Origin: Archilochus colubris
Taxonomy: Eukaryota; Chordata; Aves; Apodiformes; Trochilidae
NCBI GenBank assembly: GCA_023079485.1
Contig: CM041097.1
Coordinates: forward strand, 16,295,658-16,359,657
Direction: 5' to 3'
Length of the DNA: 64,000 nucleotides
Below the pieces are notes generated by a model that was not told the DNA's origin, searched no databases, and saw nothing but the letters and a program-made list of their open reading frames with translations. This document shows, piece after piece, positions 1 to 13,133 of this stretch (its first letter is position 1; every line of letters starts with the position of its first letter). The position numbers and the translations under genes are program-made.

Positions 1-3000
1 CAAAACCAGTAGTTTCCCTGGCTGCAGGTTTAAATTTCCTCTCTGTTAGTGTGCAGTTTGATAGCAGTAAGGAGAAGACTCCTTCTAGAAAAAGAGTGAA
101 ATATCTCAGCAAGTTGGGCTTAAAACTCTGTTCCTCTTACTCCATTTTGGGCCATAGAGGTAAGGCAAGTGTTTGTTCTATTTTCTCCCAAGCAAAAAAA
201 ATCCTTTTCATCTTTCAAGTTTTTAAAGAAATATTTGGGGCTGCTCTATCCAGGTTGTGGCTTATAGAAAATAGAGCCTCTGCCCATTTATCAGTGATAT
301 TAAAATATGTATTATGATGGATGTCACTGAAGGCCAGGACTCATAATAAAAAGGCTCAGAAAAATTGGAAGGCTCAGGAAATAATGTGAGTGGAACCAGG
401 AAAATGTGAACTAGTACAGCTGGGGAAAAGGAGTATTCAAGTATTAATGCTGGGAAAGTATTAGCTGCTGCAGTGGGGCTGAAAAAAATAGGAAAGTGAT
501 GGCATTTTCTCAAAGAACAGGAGGTAATCTCTTTCCTTGTTGAGAACACTGCTGGAAAGCACAGGGTGCCATTTCAATTAGATCTGGCATTCCTCTTCCA
601 CTCAGACTGCTGGTTAGATTTCCTATTACATTGCATCTGTCTCTGGTTCTAGCTTTTGTTTTTCATTTGTTGTCAATCTCCATAGTGCCTCCGTGGCTAA
701 GGAGTATTAGATGTCTGTGTATCTAATAATTTATACACTGATGCTCAAATATTTTTGGAATTTGATTAACTCCCATTGATTCTCTATGTTTTAGTTAACA
801 GTACTGAAAAGGAGAGCAGAGATAAATGCTGGGTTGGGAAAATAGGGCAGATTTCCTCTCTTAGCTGGAGATAATAATACTTATCAAGTTAAGAGCATAG
901 AACTTTTATCACTGTTAATAATAATTTCATTGTTATATAGCAGAATCTCAGAAACATCAGTACCAGTGATGTCAGTGATGCTGAGAGGAGTTGCAGACAT
1001 AATTAAGGTGGTGAAGGCAGACTTGTGAAGAAAGATGAAGAGAAGGAGCAAATGCACAGCTTGGCTTAAGTGGTGATAATGATGATGGGAGATGTGATGA
1101 CCATCTAAAATGTATCTGACATCTGTAAACATAGAATAGGGAATAGTTGTGTTCAGTTGGTCACAGCATTACAATTAGGGTTAATGAGAAAACTGAGCAA
1201 AAGGAAACACTGAACATTTTTTTTTTTTGCTGTTCAGCCCAATGGTTGATCACATTAAATGCTAGAATGGTGTCTTCAGAAGATCCTCTGTTGCACCAGC
1301 AGAAACCCAATTGCTTAAATAATGTGAAATTAAATTGAGAAAGATGCTCAGGAGTGTGCAGGGGGAACCATTTTGATATCAGGAAAGGAGTGGGCAAGAT
1401 GACCTCTCCTGCTTCTAATTTCCAACACTTCATTAGTAAGAGTTGGCAGAGGTGCCCTATTTCTAGTTGCAGGCATTTCCCTTTTTTCTTTAATTTTTTT
1501 TTTTTTTTTAATATATAATGAGATGCCAGTTTATATTAAGCATGATCCAAATCTTTGGAGACTGGAAAAGCTGGGGGTTCGGAGCACTGGAGTAGGTTCT
1601 TTGGTGGGGGTCCCCTACAGCTGAACACCTTTTTTTTTTCTTTTTTTTGTTTTGTGGGTTGATTGCCTTGAAGTGTTGTTTGGTTTATTTGGGAATAAAA
1701 GTTGAAATTTCTAGAGTGGTTTCTTCACGGTCATAAAAGACACAGTTCAGGTAGTTTCTGATTTCATTCTTTGTCTTCAGAGAAGGCTTCAGCTTCCAAG
1801 CTGATTTCCCAGTTTTGCTGAGGATAATAGCACATCATAAGGTTTCTTGGCTCCAGTATTATGTAAAAAAGAAACTGGAACTAATTAGCTGGAAGTACCT
1901 GATTTATATAAATTATAACCCCCCCAAGAGATTAGTATTTTATCTTAAATTGAAACTTACTGATGTTTCCAATGAAGTGTTAATTTTTTCCACCAAAAAG
2001 GTTTTAGTTAGGAAAAAGAAATCAACCCCCAAACCAAACATCTTTTAGAGAGCAACTTTTAATTTAAAAAAGCCTACTCCATATTCTCAGAAATAGTTTC
2101 TGGATGAATACTGATCGTTACCAAGGGTAAACAGCAGAGAGAAAAATAAATGCATTTTCAGCCTGCCCTCTTTTGTTCTGCTAACTGCAGAGCTCTCTGC
2201 ACATTGCTACTGCTTAACTAATAAAAAATAAATTAATATTAATTTTCAAGCCAGTGCTGTAATATATCACACGGTGCTTTCAAAGTAGGAAATTATTTGC
2301 TCACTAGACTTCATGTATTTCTACTCAAGTGTGCAGCCCTTTTTATTCACATTGTAAGGTGAATTGCAGAGGTATTCAAAGAAGCAGCACCAGTCTGAAC
2401 AGGAGCCAGATGATCAATTATTAGGAGGTAGTAAGTACTGTGTTGTGTTGTGTTGCTTCAAGAGAAAGGAATTATCAAAGAAAGAAATGCTCAATGCAGT
2501 TACCAAAAAAAAAAAAAAATAGTGTAGAGAATGAGGGGAATGAGAGTAAACCATTGGAATTGTGTGCTGAGAGCTGGAGTGGAAAGACAGAGCAGATCAA
2601 GGTGATGAGAGAGGAATCAAACCATGGAGACTCCTGCAAAAAATAAAAAAAAAAAGCTCGGGATAGTGACTGTGGGGAAAAATGTAAAGAAAGGAGGTTT
2701 GGGGAATGTTTAAAGTAGTTTGCAAAAAAGAGAAATTCAGATTCAGATTTGTTTTGTTTAAGATGAAAGTCACTGTGGCAAAATAAAGACGAAAACTTGG
2801 TGAGGAGGAGGCAACCACCCTTCCATAAGGACTTCCCTAGAGGTGGCCGTAGTGAAGAGATGAATTTGGAGAACAATAAAGTCTGAATCTCTTGTTATCC
2901 CCTCCTTCCCTCCCTCTTCCTCAGATGTAGCTTGGTCTTGACCAGTAGTAAACCAGCTTAATCATGGTTAGGGGTGGGTGAAATAGATTGTTTTGAGAGA

Positions 3001-4186
3001 GAATTCTTTTAGCTCGTTAATTTAAAACCACAGTGCAGTTGTCTGAAAATTCATGTATCCAGGCTGTAACATTTACTGAAGTGTTTGGCTGTGCTTGAAG
3101 CTAAATCAGGTTCAGTAACAAGTGTGCTATAAATTCCTTATGCTGGAAACTACTAGGATCTTCTGCTATGGTAATGTATGCAGTGTAAAAAGCTCACCAT
3201 GCAAAAAAAACCTGATTGCTGCTGTGTCTTTGGTCCCATCCTCTGTCCTTCTCTCCCATTCTACACTCAGTTCCTGGCAAAGGAATAGTTTTCTGCTCAA
3301 ATGTAGGACCAGCTGCTGATGGTCATGGTGTGAATGACTCCAGGAATACATGGGGTGGGATGATGGGGACACTTGTCCACAGAGAAATGGCTGAGAGATG
3401 CTTGCCAGACATTGCTTAGCTGCAGCAGAGGGAGAATTTAGTGCTGCTGCTTGTGGTACCCAGTACCTCTGCACTGACATTTCCATTACATGTGCTGTAA
3501 CTCCTGCTCTTTGTTTTCCTTTTCATGAATTTTGTAACACGTGGGCCACCCCATTGACAAAAAAAATGTTACTGTCACTATAACAAGGCAATTCATCTCT
3601 GGAAGAGATCCCATTCAGAACATCTTCACTTTGATCCCACCCTCACATCTCAGTTTTATAGACTGGCCAAGTTCTTTTGGTCCTGCTCCTCCTTGTTATT
3701 TTATTTATTGCCATTCTTTGGGAGATTAATGCAGCTTCTGTACTGGGTATAATTCTCTGTATCAGGCTGTCTGTAGCATCTCTGCAGCCCTAGCTCTTCA
3801 TCACTGTGCATTCTTTATGGATCACATTACTTTCACCACCCCTTATCTAACTACTTCATAAAATCCACCTCCCACATTTATAAAACATGACAAGGGCATT
3901 ACCATAAACTATGTTACTCTCCTCAGTAAACACATCATGGGCTCTCCATAGGCTAATCACCTTTTGGATGAAATTATCTGGGGATGAATTTATCTGCAGC
4001 AATCATATCAAAAGACAAACTGGATAGAGCAGCATTGTTCTGCTTTTCCACGAGAGTTTTAAGATCCTGCCATCAATTTGTCTTGCCTGAAAGCCTGGAT
4101 TTTAAAGTTGGTTATTTCAGGTCTTCTTTGTAATCAGTAGATTTATTTATGAATATTTAATGGAAGTCCTAGAAGCAGTAGATTTT

Positions 4187-4658
4187 TGTAGTGGAACAAA
4201 GCAATCAGCTGCCTCTGATTACCGAGAAGTGGGTGTGAGCCGGTATCAAATCCACCTGTGCCCAATCAGGGCAGGCCCCCTATTGAGCATGTGCAAGACC
4301 AGGGGGCCAATAAAAGCGCTCATTGCCTCCAAGGTGAGGCTCTCTGTGGAGTTTTAAACCCGGGGCCTTTGGCATTGCAGTACGGGGTCTTAACCAGCTG
4401 TGCCACGAGAGCCTCACCTTGGAGGCAATGAGCGCTAGTGGCGCAATGAAGGTAATACAGTGCTCTGAGAGCTACCAGTCTCTCTCATCTAACCCAAGAG
4501 TGAGCTAGTCTGTGGGCGTGAGTTTCACCTTTTATTGGCCCCCTGGTCTTGCACATGCTCAATAGGGGGCCTGCCCTGATTGGGCACAGGTGGATTTGAT
4601 ACCGGCTCACACCCCCTTCTTGGTAATCAGAGGCGTCTGATTGCTTTGTTCCACTACA
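4187..4658. mobile_element. Palindromic foldback/MITE-like element with 130-bp inverted repeats
   Basis: The outer arms 4187-4316 and 4529-4658 are inverted copies of about 130 bp with only about four mismatches by eye. They begin TGTAGTGGAAC and end GTTCCACTACA. The arms are flanked by a perfect 6-bp direct repeat GATTTT (4181-4186 and 4659-4664), which looks like a target-site duplication. A second, perfect 30-bp inverted repeat lies inside (4315-4344 and 4407-4436), around a tRNA-like core. A 92-bp unpaired segment (4437-4528) separates the right inner and outer arms. No transposase frame exists, so the element would be non-autonomous. I do not recognise the family. Terminal repeats plus a target duplication suggest a DNA transposon derivative, but the tRNA-like core is unusual for one. 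Confidence 0.75.
4341..4413 (-). other. tRNA-like core with A-box and B-box-like motifs
   Basis: Read on the minus strand, the centre of the foldback element begins GGCTCTC and ends GAGAGCC, forming a 7-bp acceptor-like stem. Just inside is TGGCACAGCTGG, which fits the pol III A-box pattern TRGCNNARYNGG. Further on is GGTTTAAAACTCC, a degenerate B-box (consensus GGTTCRANNCC). The 5' half most resembles serine-type tRNAs (TGGC..AG..GGTTAAG). The D and T stems pair poorly and a normal anticodon stem is not evident, so this is not a functional tRNA gene. A tRNA-derived SINE remnant or pol III promoter inside the element is the likeliest reading. This is inferred from motifs only. Confidence 0.45.
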
Positions 4659-7600
4659 GATTTTCACATATTTTCACATAAGGATGTGTTATGAGTTTAG
4701 TAAGAAATTTTGGGTCTCTTTTGAGGTTGGGACTAGAAATCTGGTTTCCCAGTTTAAGGAACAGTAAAAGAATTTAATAAAAGGATTAGGGACTTCTAGA
4801 GATCTGGAGACATCAAAGTGCAGGACCAAGCACTGCTTGCATGGTTGACATAGAATAATTTCTAAATCTTTTCATAGTAACTCCTTCCCGTGCACATTTT
4901 AATATTCATTTCTCACCAGCAGCTGTGCCTAAATCACATATTTCTTACCAGCCTAGTTATTTCATCTGATAAGAGAGTTATCCTGTCTTTCTTTCATTGT
5001 TTTTTTCTAAGACTCATTTAACAGCCATACTTTGGATTGCCTTTTGCTGGCAATATTCAAAAGAGCAATATTCTGAGGCTCCATAAACAATATTCTGTGG
5101 TTCACTCAAATTTTATTGCTAACTTATTTTCAGGCCTAATTCTGTGGTAGATTTTCAGTGTGCTCTGGCAAGGAGCTAGAGATGCCAACATTGGGAATGT
5201 TTATTTCTGTTCCACAGCAGAAATGTTCATTTCCCCACAGCTTTGTTACCTAGAAAACTCATTCTGGGGAAGAACTGTGCAGCTGCAAAGCAATGAGCAG
5301 AATAGCATAGTAGGTCTTTTTAATCTCTACTTTCATACTGCTGCCTGCAGTTTAACTTACAGGAGGAGCACTGCTTCAATGCAGACATATTTTTCCCAGA
5401 TTTTTTTGTTTGGTTGGTTTTCTTGGTTTTAATCCTCTTTGGCAAATCAAATACTAAATTTTCCAAAGCAGCCAAGTAACTAGGGGCAAGATTTTTTAAG
5501 AGATCCTTCTAGATTTGATGCTCAGCCTTACTAGGTCTATATCAGGTAGGCCAAGGAATCCCATGTGTAAGTGGTAGAGACCTCTAGGAGTGTGATCTCT
5601 CATTGAAAGTCAGCATTACTTTTTGAGATAGAACTTAGGTTTTTCTCAAAAATTACATCTTTTTTCTTTCTAAATTTTCTCCAATACTTCAACTGAAGGT
5701 GGTTGTTGCATTGCCAACTGAGCTGCACTTTGCCAGAGGCAGAAGCTGCTAGAAGACTCTCTTGTTTTTCCTGAGACCATTTTTCCTTTGATTCATCTTT
5801 AAGAGATTTTTTTTTTTCATTATTTTTTTTTCTTTTTAAAACATGCATAAGAATAAGGTCCTGCACAAATTTCTCAGGAGATCAATTTGCAAGGCTCTTT
5901 AGTAGAAAGACCTATTCTCTGGTGTGTATATTGGTTTGATATGGAAATCCATAAGCCTGCCCTAGATCCACCCACATCTCATACACTGGTGTGCTCTGGG
6001 TTTTCTTTGTGAATTCAAGAGTAGAATCCCTGCCATTTCTCCTTTGCAAAAAAATACTTATTTTTAATTTCTGTGAATAAACCAGTTCTTGAGGATCAGA
6101 GTCTGTCCTGGGTGTAAGTATAAGAATCTGTAAATCTCTCAGATAAAAAGCCTCCTGTGGCTGATGGCAGAAAGCATTAGTAGAAAATTGTAAAAGACTA
6201 CTAATCCATGTGCTAATTAGAGCTTTGCATATCCCTGCTTCCCCTATTATCCTGAATGGGAAATATAATGAAAATGAGAGAAAAAAAATATTAATATTCA
6301 AATGAAATATTAACACTCTGCTGAAGAAAATATTTTCAAGGTGTTATTTTCTTCTAAAAAATATTTGTTATGGATTTATGGGGGGAAAAGTTTGGTTTCA
6401 TGGAAATGGCTTTTTCTATCAAAACTACACTTAGAAAATTAGCTCCTAGCACCCTAAATAAACAAAGCTGGTTTTTGAATTTTGACATCAATTTCCATCT
6501 CTAGGTCACCTGCTTGGTCCAGGAGGCCTTCTCCAGACTCTGACCATGGGTCAACACAAACCAAGACAATACATTTCTGGTCTTGCTGGAAATGGGGTCA
6601 TTGGATCAGTGATGCAGAAATCAGGGAACACTGCATCATCACCAGGAGATTAGCCCATGGGCTGAGCTGTGGCCTCCAGGAGGACTCTAAAAGTCACTTA
6701 GACATCAGAAGATGCTCAATAGGAGTTTGAAATGAACTACAAGGGATAAATCCCCAAGAAACCAAATTTCTCCCACCATGCTTATGGAATTACTTTTTGT
6801 AGTCTTTAATAAACAAGTAGAGTTTTCTTTAGAGGAGGTACCTTGTGTCTTCAGAACCTTTACATAGCAATAACATTGGAGGAAATAACATCTCAGCCTC
6901 AAATTTAATGACCCGCAGCGGGAATCACTTCTGTTGCTGCAGTTGCATGGAGCCTTCCCAAACTGAAAATAATATATATCCCACATAATGAACAATGAAA
7001 ATACTGAATATTAATGAAAATATAAATTTAGGGAGCAGACCAGTGCAGTTTATTTTGATCCACTGGGCAAAAAAAAAAAAAAAATTTAAAAAATCCAGTA
7101 TATAACCAGATGGCTCAGGGAGCATGTGCAATGAGTTAGGAATTCCCATGGTTGCTGTAATTCCATTTATGAGTAGCCTGTGAATCTGTTTGCATCAGCT
7201 TTTGTAAAGGGAAAGAATTAGGTATGACTTAATGCTTGGATCCATTTTTTGGTGGTGTCTTTGTGCTACTTAAAGCTCCAAATCTAACTGTTCAGTGACT
7301 TCACTGGAGCTGATGGCTCTCTGGCAGCTGAGATGCAGTTAGCCCTGACCTTATAAAAATAAGTGAAGCCCCAAGCTTTGTCTGATTACTCTGCAGCCTT
7401 TGTCAGCCTCCAAGAGCAGAAATCCAATCTGTAAGCTTGAGCCTTTTCCTGCTGGAGCAGCTACAGAGAGTCAGTGGATGATGTGTAAAACAAAAATTGG
7501 TGTGTAATTGCAATGTGGCTGTGAGGAGTTTTTTATTTGTTCACTTGTGAAGCAACTCATGGAGTAGCATGGGACTTTGTTTTTCCATCTGTTACATATT

Positions 7601-10099
7601 CCTGTCAGATACCAAAATGTTATTTTGTAAGTAACATAGTAGTGGCTTATTATTTCCTAAAGTAAAGTATAGTATTTTCCCCTAAGCACAGCATAATCTG
7701 TAGTTCTGGCACATTAGCTGGCATAAACATTTTGATTAAAGCTCCTGAATATATTAATTACACCTGGGAAGTTTCCAAAGCTTATTCACTCTGCAGACTC
7801 TTCAAACTGGAGCCTCCAAATCTGAATCCTTTTTAGCAAATGGAAAAATGGCTATCACAGGGCTGCCTTTGCCTTCTCTAGGTTGTTTGTGCAAAGGCAT
7901 GAGGTGGCAAGAGTGCAATATTTTTTTACCCATTAGTTTCACTTTTCCAGATAGTCTTCAAGTGGTGACTGAAGAATTTGGTCTTGTCATGTCATGTTAA
8001 ATATTTGCTTGAAGTCTAAAGAACTTCAATTCTGCTTAAAGTTTTCTCTGATCTCTTAGGTCTTGTAAACATCTGCATAGACCTGAGCATTTGGGAGAAC
8101 AACATCTTGGGGTATAGGACCCCAAAACCAGGAGGGCAACAGAGGAACACTGAGGCTGTGTAAATAAACAGAGCTAGGAAAACCAGCAAGAGTTGTGATG
8201 AACTGTCTGGAAGTGATGATAGAATTGGTCCATATGATTTCCTTTGCTCGTATTCTCATGGCAGGTTGCTTAGGTTGTAACAGAGGGCAAAAAGCTGACC
8301 AGCAAGGCCTATAAAGTTCCTTGGGTATCATTTTTTTTCTGTGTCAGTAACATGAAAAAGTTCTTACAACAACCTTCAACTGTATCAGGTTGTGTAGTGC
8401 ATTGGTGATGAGATAGAAGCCAATGCAAGTGAGGAACTGAATTCCAAAATCACTGGATGTATGACCCCAAAAAGCAAGGCATCTCTTATCTCTCAGCAGT
8501 CTGTGCCTCTGCCAAACAACCCAAGAAGCCTCAGCTAAGCAGTGCTCTGCTCATGCAATCATGCACACATGCATTCATTAGGGCTGACCTGCCCTAGGAA
8601 GGTCCATTAAGTGGAACTCATTTCAAGCACAGATGGTCCTGAATAGCTTAATGTCTGCCTGGTGGCCAGAATAAGTAAATTCTTGATGGCCTTAGACTTC
8701 TGATCACATCCATGGAGCCAAGGAGGAAATGAAAACATATTTATCATTTTGATAAACAGCCTCTCTCATTGCTGCAGGATGCTCCATGTAACTCAGCGGA
8801 GTCAAATACTATTAAATTGTCATCACTGTCAAAGGGAGAATGTATAAGTTTTGCTACCTGAGTCATAGTTAATGACTTCCACAATGTATAACACAAATCA
8901 GTAGTGCTGTTTGCCTTTTTTATGGTTGTTTACTGATAAGTTTAGGCTTGGATAGAATACAGAGACGAGTTATAATTTTGAAGTGCAAAATATGCTCTTA
9001 TTATTACCTCCCAGCTAGGGATATAAACAACAGAGATGACTAGAAAATGGCTTTTTGGCTTCTGCCAGACGTGCACTCAGACCCTATAGATGATTAGATA
9101 TTCTAAATCACAGCCACCTACAGGAGGTTCTTAGGATAAAATATTTCACTCTGTAGTGTGTAAACTCAAGGTGGCTTTGTAATAGAAATAAAAAATGAAC
9201 AGGTTTTCAGGAATTTAGTGTCCTCCAATTAGACTTAAGCCATTTGCAGGAATATCAAAGTTGTCCATGTTTTATAGTACCAGTGACAGGTAATTTCGAC
9301 AGTTTCTTATTTTAAGCCTGTGCAGAACAAAGCCTTCTGAAAGGCTCGGAAAAAGAGCTTTAATCCCACAGATAGTTTCTCTTTTCAACAGCCCAGAATC
9401 CTTCCCAGCTGCTAATTCTGCCCCTCTTCCTTTGGTACTCATCACATTTCCTCCACAAAAGCCCTCAGGAAGGGTCAGCTCTTCTTGCTATCAAGTCCTG
9501 CTGGTGTGGAGAAGATCCATGTAAGGTCATGTTCATTCCACTCTGAAGCTTCTTGAAGAGTGAAGCTATTCCTGGTTTGTAGGACCCTTTTCCCTTCCTA
9601 ATCTTTTCCTGATTTTCTTGGGGCAGAAGGGCATTAAAAAAAAAACAAACAAGCTTTTCTTCTTGAAAGTTGGAGAAAGCAGCCACTTCATGAAATGTAA
9701 CCCTCAGTGAAAAAGTCAGAAGATACTTACTTAGAGGATTTTAGGGCCCTTTCCTCTCCTTTTAAGATCAATGGCAAATCCTCTGTTCACTTGGATGAGT
9801 TGGATGAGGCTCTTATTGTGGAAACAAAGCCAGAAGCTACCTTAGCTCAACAGACCATGAACTTCCAAAAGAAGATATTTCTGTTCTTTATGAGAATGAT
9901 TCAAACTTCTGCTGCACTCACAGACTATCAGGTCAATAATTCACTTTAATTCAATTTTTTCAGGACTCCCAGCACTGTAATGTCTCACCAGGCTTTTCCA
10001 TAATCTAGAAAAAATACCTGGAAAAAAAACAATCACTGGCTCAGAAGCAGAAGTCCTAAGGTCGTGGTATAGCAGTGTTTCTTTGTGCCCCACCCTCTC

Positions 10100-10126
10100 A
10101 AAAAAAAAAAAAAAAAAAAAAAAAAA
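10100..10126 (+). repeat. A27 homopolymer
   Basis: Twenty-seven A bases are followed by AAAAG-type degenerate repeats. No retrotransposon body is identified next to it. Confidence 0.9.
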
Positions 10127-12901
10127 GAAAAGAAAAAGAAAAGTTGGAAATAAAAAATTAAAATCACAAGATCAAAAGGTACTTTGCATATACATATGAA
10201 CATAGGAAAAATTTTTTCAGCAGAAATTGAATACTGAGACATGTTCCTCTCCTTGCTCTGACTTGCTTTCTCATTCAAACAGCTGAAACAGAGATTAAAG
10301 TTGGACCTCTCCCCACCAGTATATATACATCTATATCTATATCTATCTGTGAATAGCTTAATCAGAAAAAAGATTTTTCAATGAGTTTTTCTTTCATAGT
10401 CTCACTGTCTCCATTTGGATTTGTCTGGGTACCTCTATCCCCATTTTGTTCATGAGACCAATAATCATTGATAGCCTAAACATGCTTTAATAGAAAAATC
10501 TGATCCTACACAACAAATTTGCCATGAAACAAGGTGTGTAACAGAATTTTCTCCATGTGAACTTTCTCCATGTGAAAAAGAGTTATTCTTTTGTGTCAGC
10601 ACTGGGAAGGGTCTTTTTATTATTGTTATTTTTATTATGATTTGCATTATAGTCCGTGCAGAGAGAAGCTCCAATTAATGTACTTAACTGTCTAGTGGTT
10701 AAAAAACCTGGTTTTTCCTTGCCTTTACATTTCCATTATGTTTTCCACTCCTAAACAACTTTGAGTTAAATTCCTTATTGCTGCAGTAACTTGGGTTTTC
10801 ATAGAACAATTAAAAGTGCTATAAAGCTCATCCACCACAACCCATTATTTTGAATAGATAAAACAAATAAGCAAAACCAGCTCATGTGGTTATTAGTACT
10901 CATACAGCAAATTAATGAGGAAAAGAAAGCAGTTAGCTTATTCACAGATATTTACCACACTGTCTCCACAATCTAAAACTAGAAATGCTTATTACTCTGT
11001 ACATTATCTTTATTGTTAAGGTTGCAATCAATACAATCACAAATCTTTCTTCTCTTAGGGCATAACCACAAGATGAATGAAACCAATGAGAACCTTTTCA
11101 CTGCTTTCAATGTGATTCGGATGGGGAAGCAGGGAGTTTGTAGGAAAAAATGCTTCGCAGAACAACCCAGGCATTTGGGGCTGAGCTGGTTGTCACAGTT
11201 CCTCTTACAGCTAAGAGCCACTGACAAGACTGTCAGACTGTCAGGATCTCTCTTCTGGGGCACCTATTGGCTTGTAAAAAGCTTGTGTCAGCAGGCCAAA
11301 TGCACTTGATAACTAATACATGGAGCAGCATTTCTCTGCAGATGAGTTAAATATTTACTGCAAGGCTGCTCTTGGCTCATGTTTGCAAATTCACTGGTGC
11401 TTAACCCTCTGACCACACAGCCTCAGCTCATGGATCCTCAAGGATATCCACAGGCTCAGCCTGGAATGTCAGTGGCTTGAAAATGGAATTTCCATACTTT
11501 GTGGAGCTCCTGTTCACTGGCAGTTGTTGTACCACTTAAAACAAGATCCAGGTAGACCAGGTACACATCACTGTAAGACCTTAACAACTTCTGGTCAAGG
11601 GAAATCCCTCCCTGCTCAACTGCCCCCGTGCTTCACTGCAAAAATGTCACATTTTTGGAATCTACAGGACTCAGTCCTGAGCAGGGAGATGCTACTGGGC
11701 TCCCAGACCTCTTCCTTGTTCAAAGCCAGACATGGATCAACATTTCCAGCCTGATTTTTCTCCTACCTGGCTGCAGGGTTACTCTAGAGGGTTACTGTCG
11801 TGTTAGAAAGCTTTCAAAGTTGTTTCAAGAAGAGTGAAATCCAAAGACAGGAATAATTTATTTTTTTTTAACCTACAGTAAAAGCAATGTACAGTTAGTA
11901 TCTCAGTGGCATAAAGTTATAATGTTTTTTCTATAAAGACTCCTTAGCAGGCTGTGGGTGATGTTTTGCACTATGTTTAAGCAAACCCTGCCAAATTTAT
12001 GCTGCAGTTTCATAAAGCAGCCAAATATCTGTGGGGAGCAGACTGGCACTATGCAATACTTGGTGATTATAACAACCTCAGTGCAATCTTAACTGAAGAA
12101 TCAAGAAATGACCTGGGCAGTGCATTAGCCCACTGTGGTGCTTCATCTCCTTGCCCTGCACTGCTAAGGTGAATGGGAAAATAAGAGTTGATGCTTCCTT
12201 TCTGTGCACCCCATACTCCTCAAACACCAATTATTCATGAACTCTAAGCCACCATTCCCCTGTCCATCACTCCATGGTGTTCTCCCCCCAAATAAACCCA
12301 TTGCAAACATTCATAAAGATCAATTAGGGGGAAGACAAATTCAGCCTGCTGATCTTGCACACAATGGAAATGTATTCTGCCTTAAAACTGCCAATTTAGT
12401 GAGTGGGGTAGCAAAGGGAAGTGCTGTTGGACCATCCTGTAATTTCGAGAGGCTGTGATTGGCATTCCCTAAGGGCTGAGGACTGGCATAAAATCAAATA
12501 TTGGAGGAAAAGCTTGTTTCTAGATGTATTCCCTTAGCCTATGTCCTTGTACAAGAGAATATTTGGGGGAAGACACCTGTGATATTGCAAGCATCAAATC
12601 AGGCAACACAGTGGTTGCACATTTACTGTGGTGTGTTACTGATGTTTCTTCAGGCACAGCCCTTGATGCAGTCATTTTCAGGCTCAAAATTCTGCTGGTA
12701 GCAGAGAAGCTTCTAATATAAGACAGGCAAGCTATATCTAACGTGGAGGGAGATTTATCTGCATTTTCCTATTAAAACTGAAGTACAGCAGCACCTGGCT
12801 TATTCAGGAGCACGGATAATGGGAGAAATAACAGTGTAATCCCAGCTGTAGAGAAGCTGTGCAGAGACACAGGCAGGAGCACTCCTGGGTGTTTTGATTA
12901 G

Positions 12902-13133
<232 letters not shown>

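Noticed and set aside
4160..4667. Matching short frames on opposite strands that share a SRYQIHLCPIRAGP-like peptide
   Set aside because: The identity is explained by the inverted repeat arms at the DNA level; it is not a duplicated gene.
5912..6316. 134-codon minus strand frame
   Set aside because: No recognisable motif or splice context; consistent with chance in AT-rich intron.
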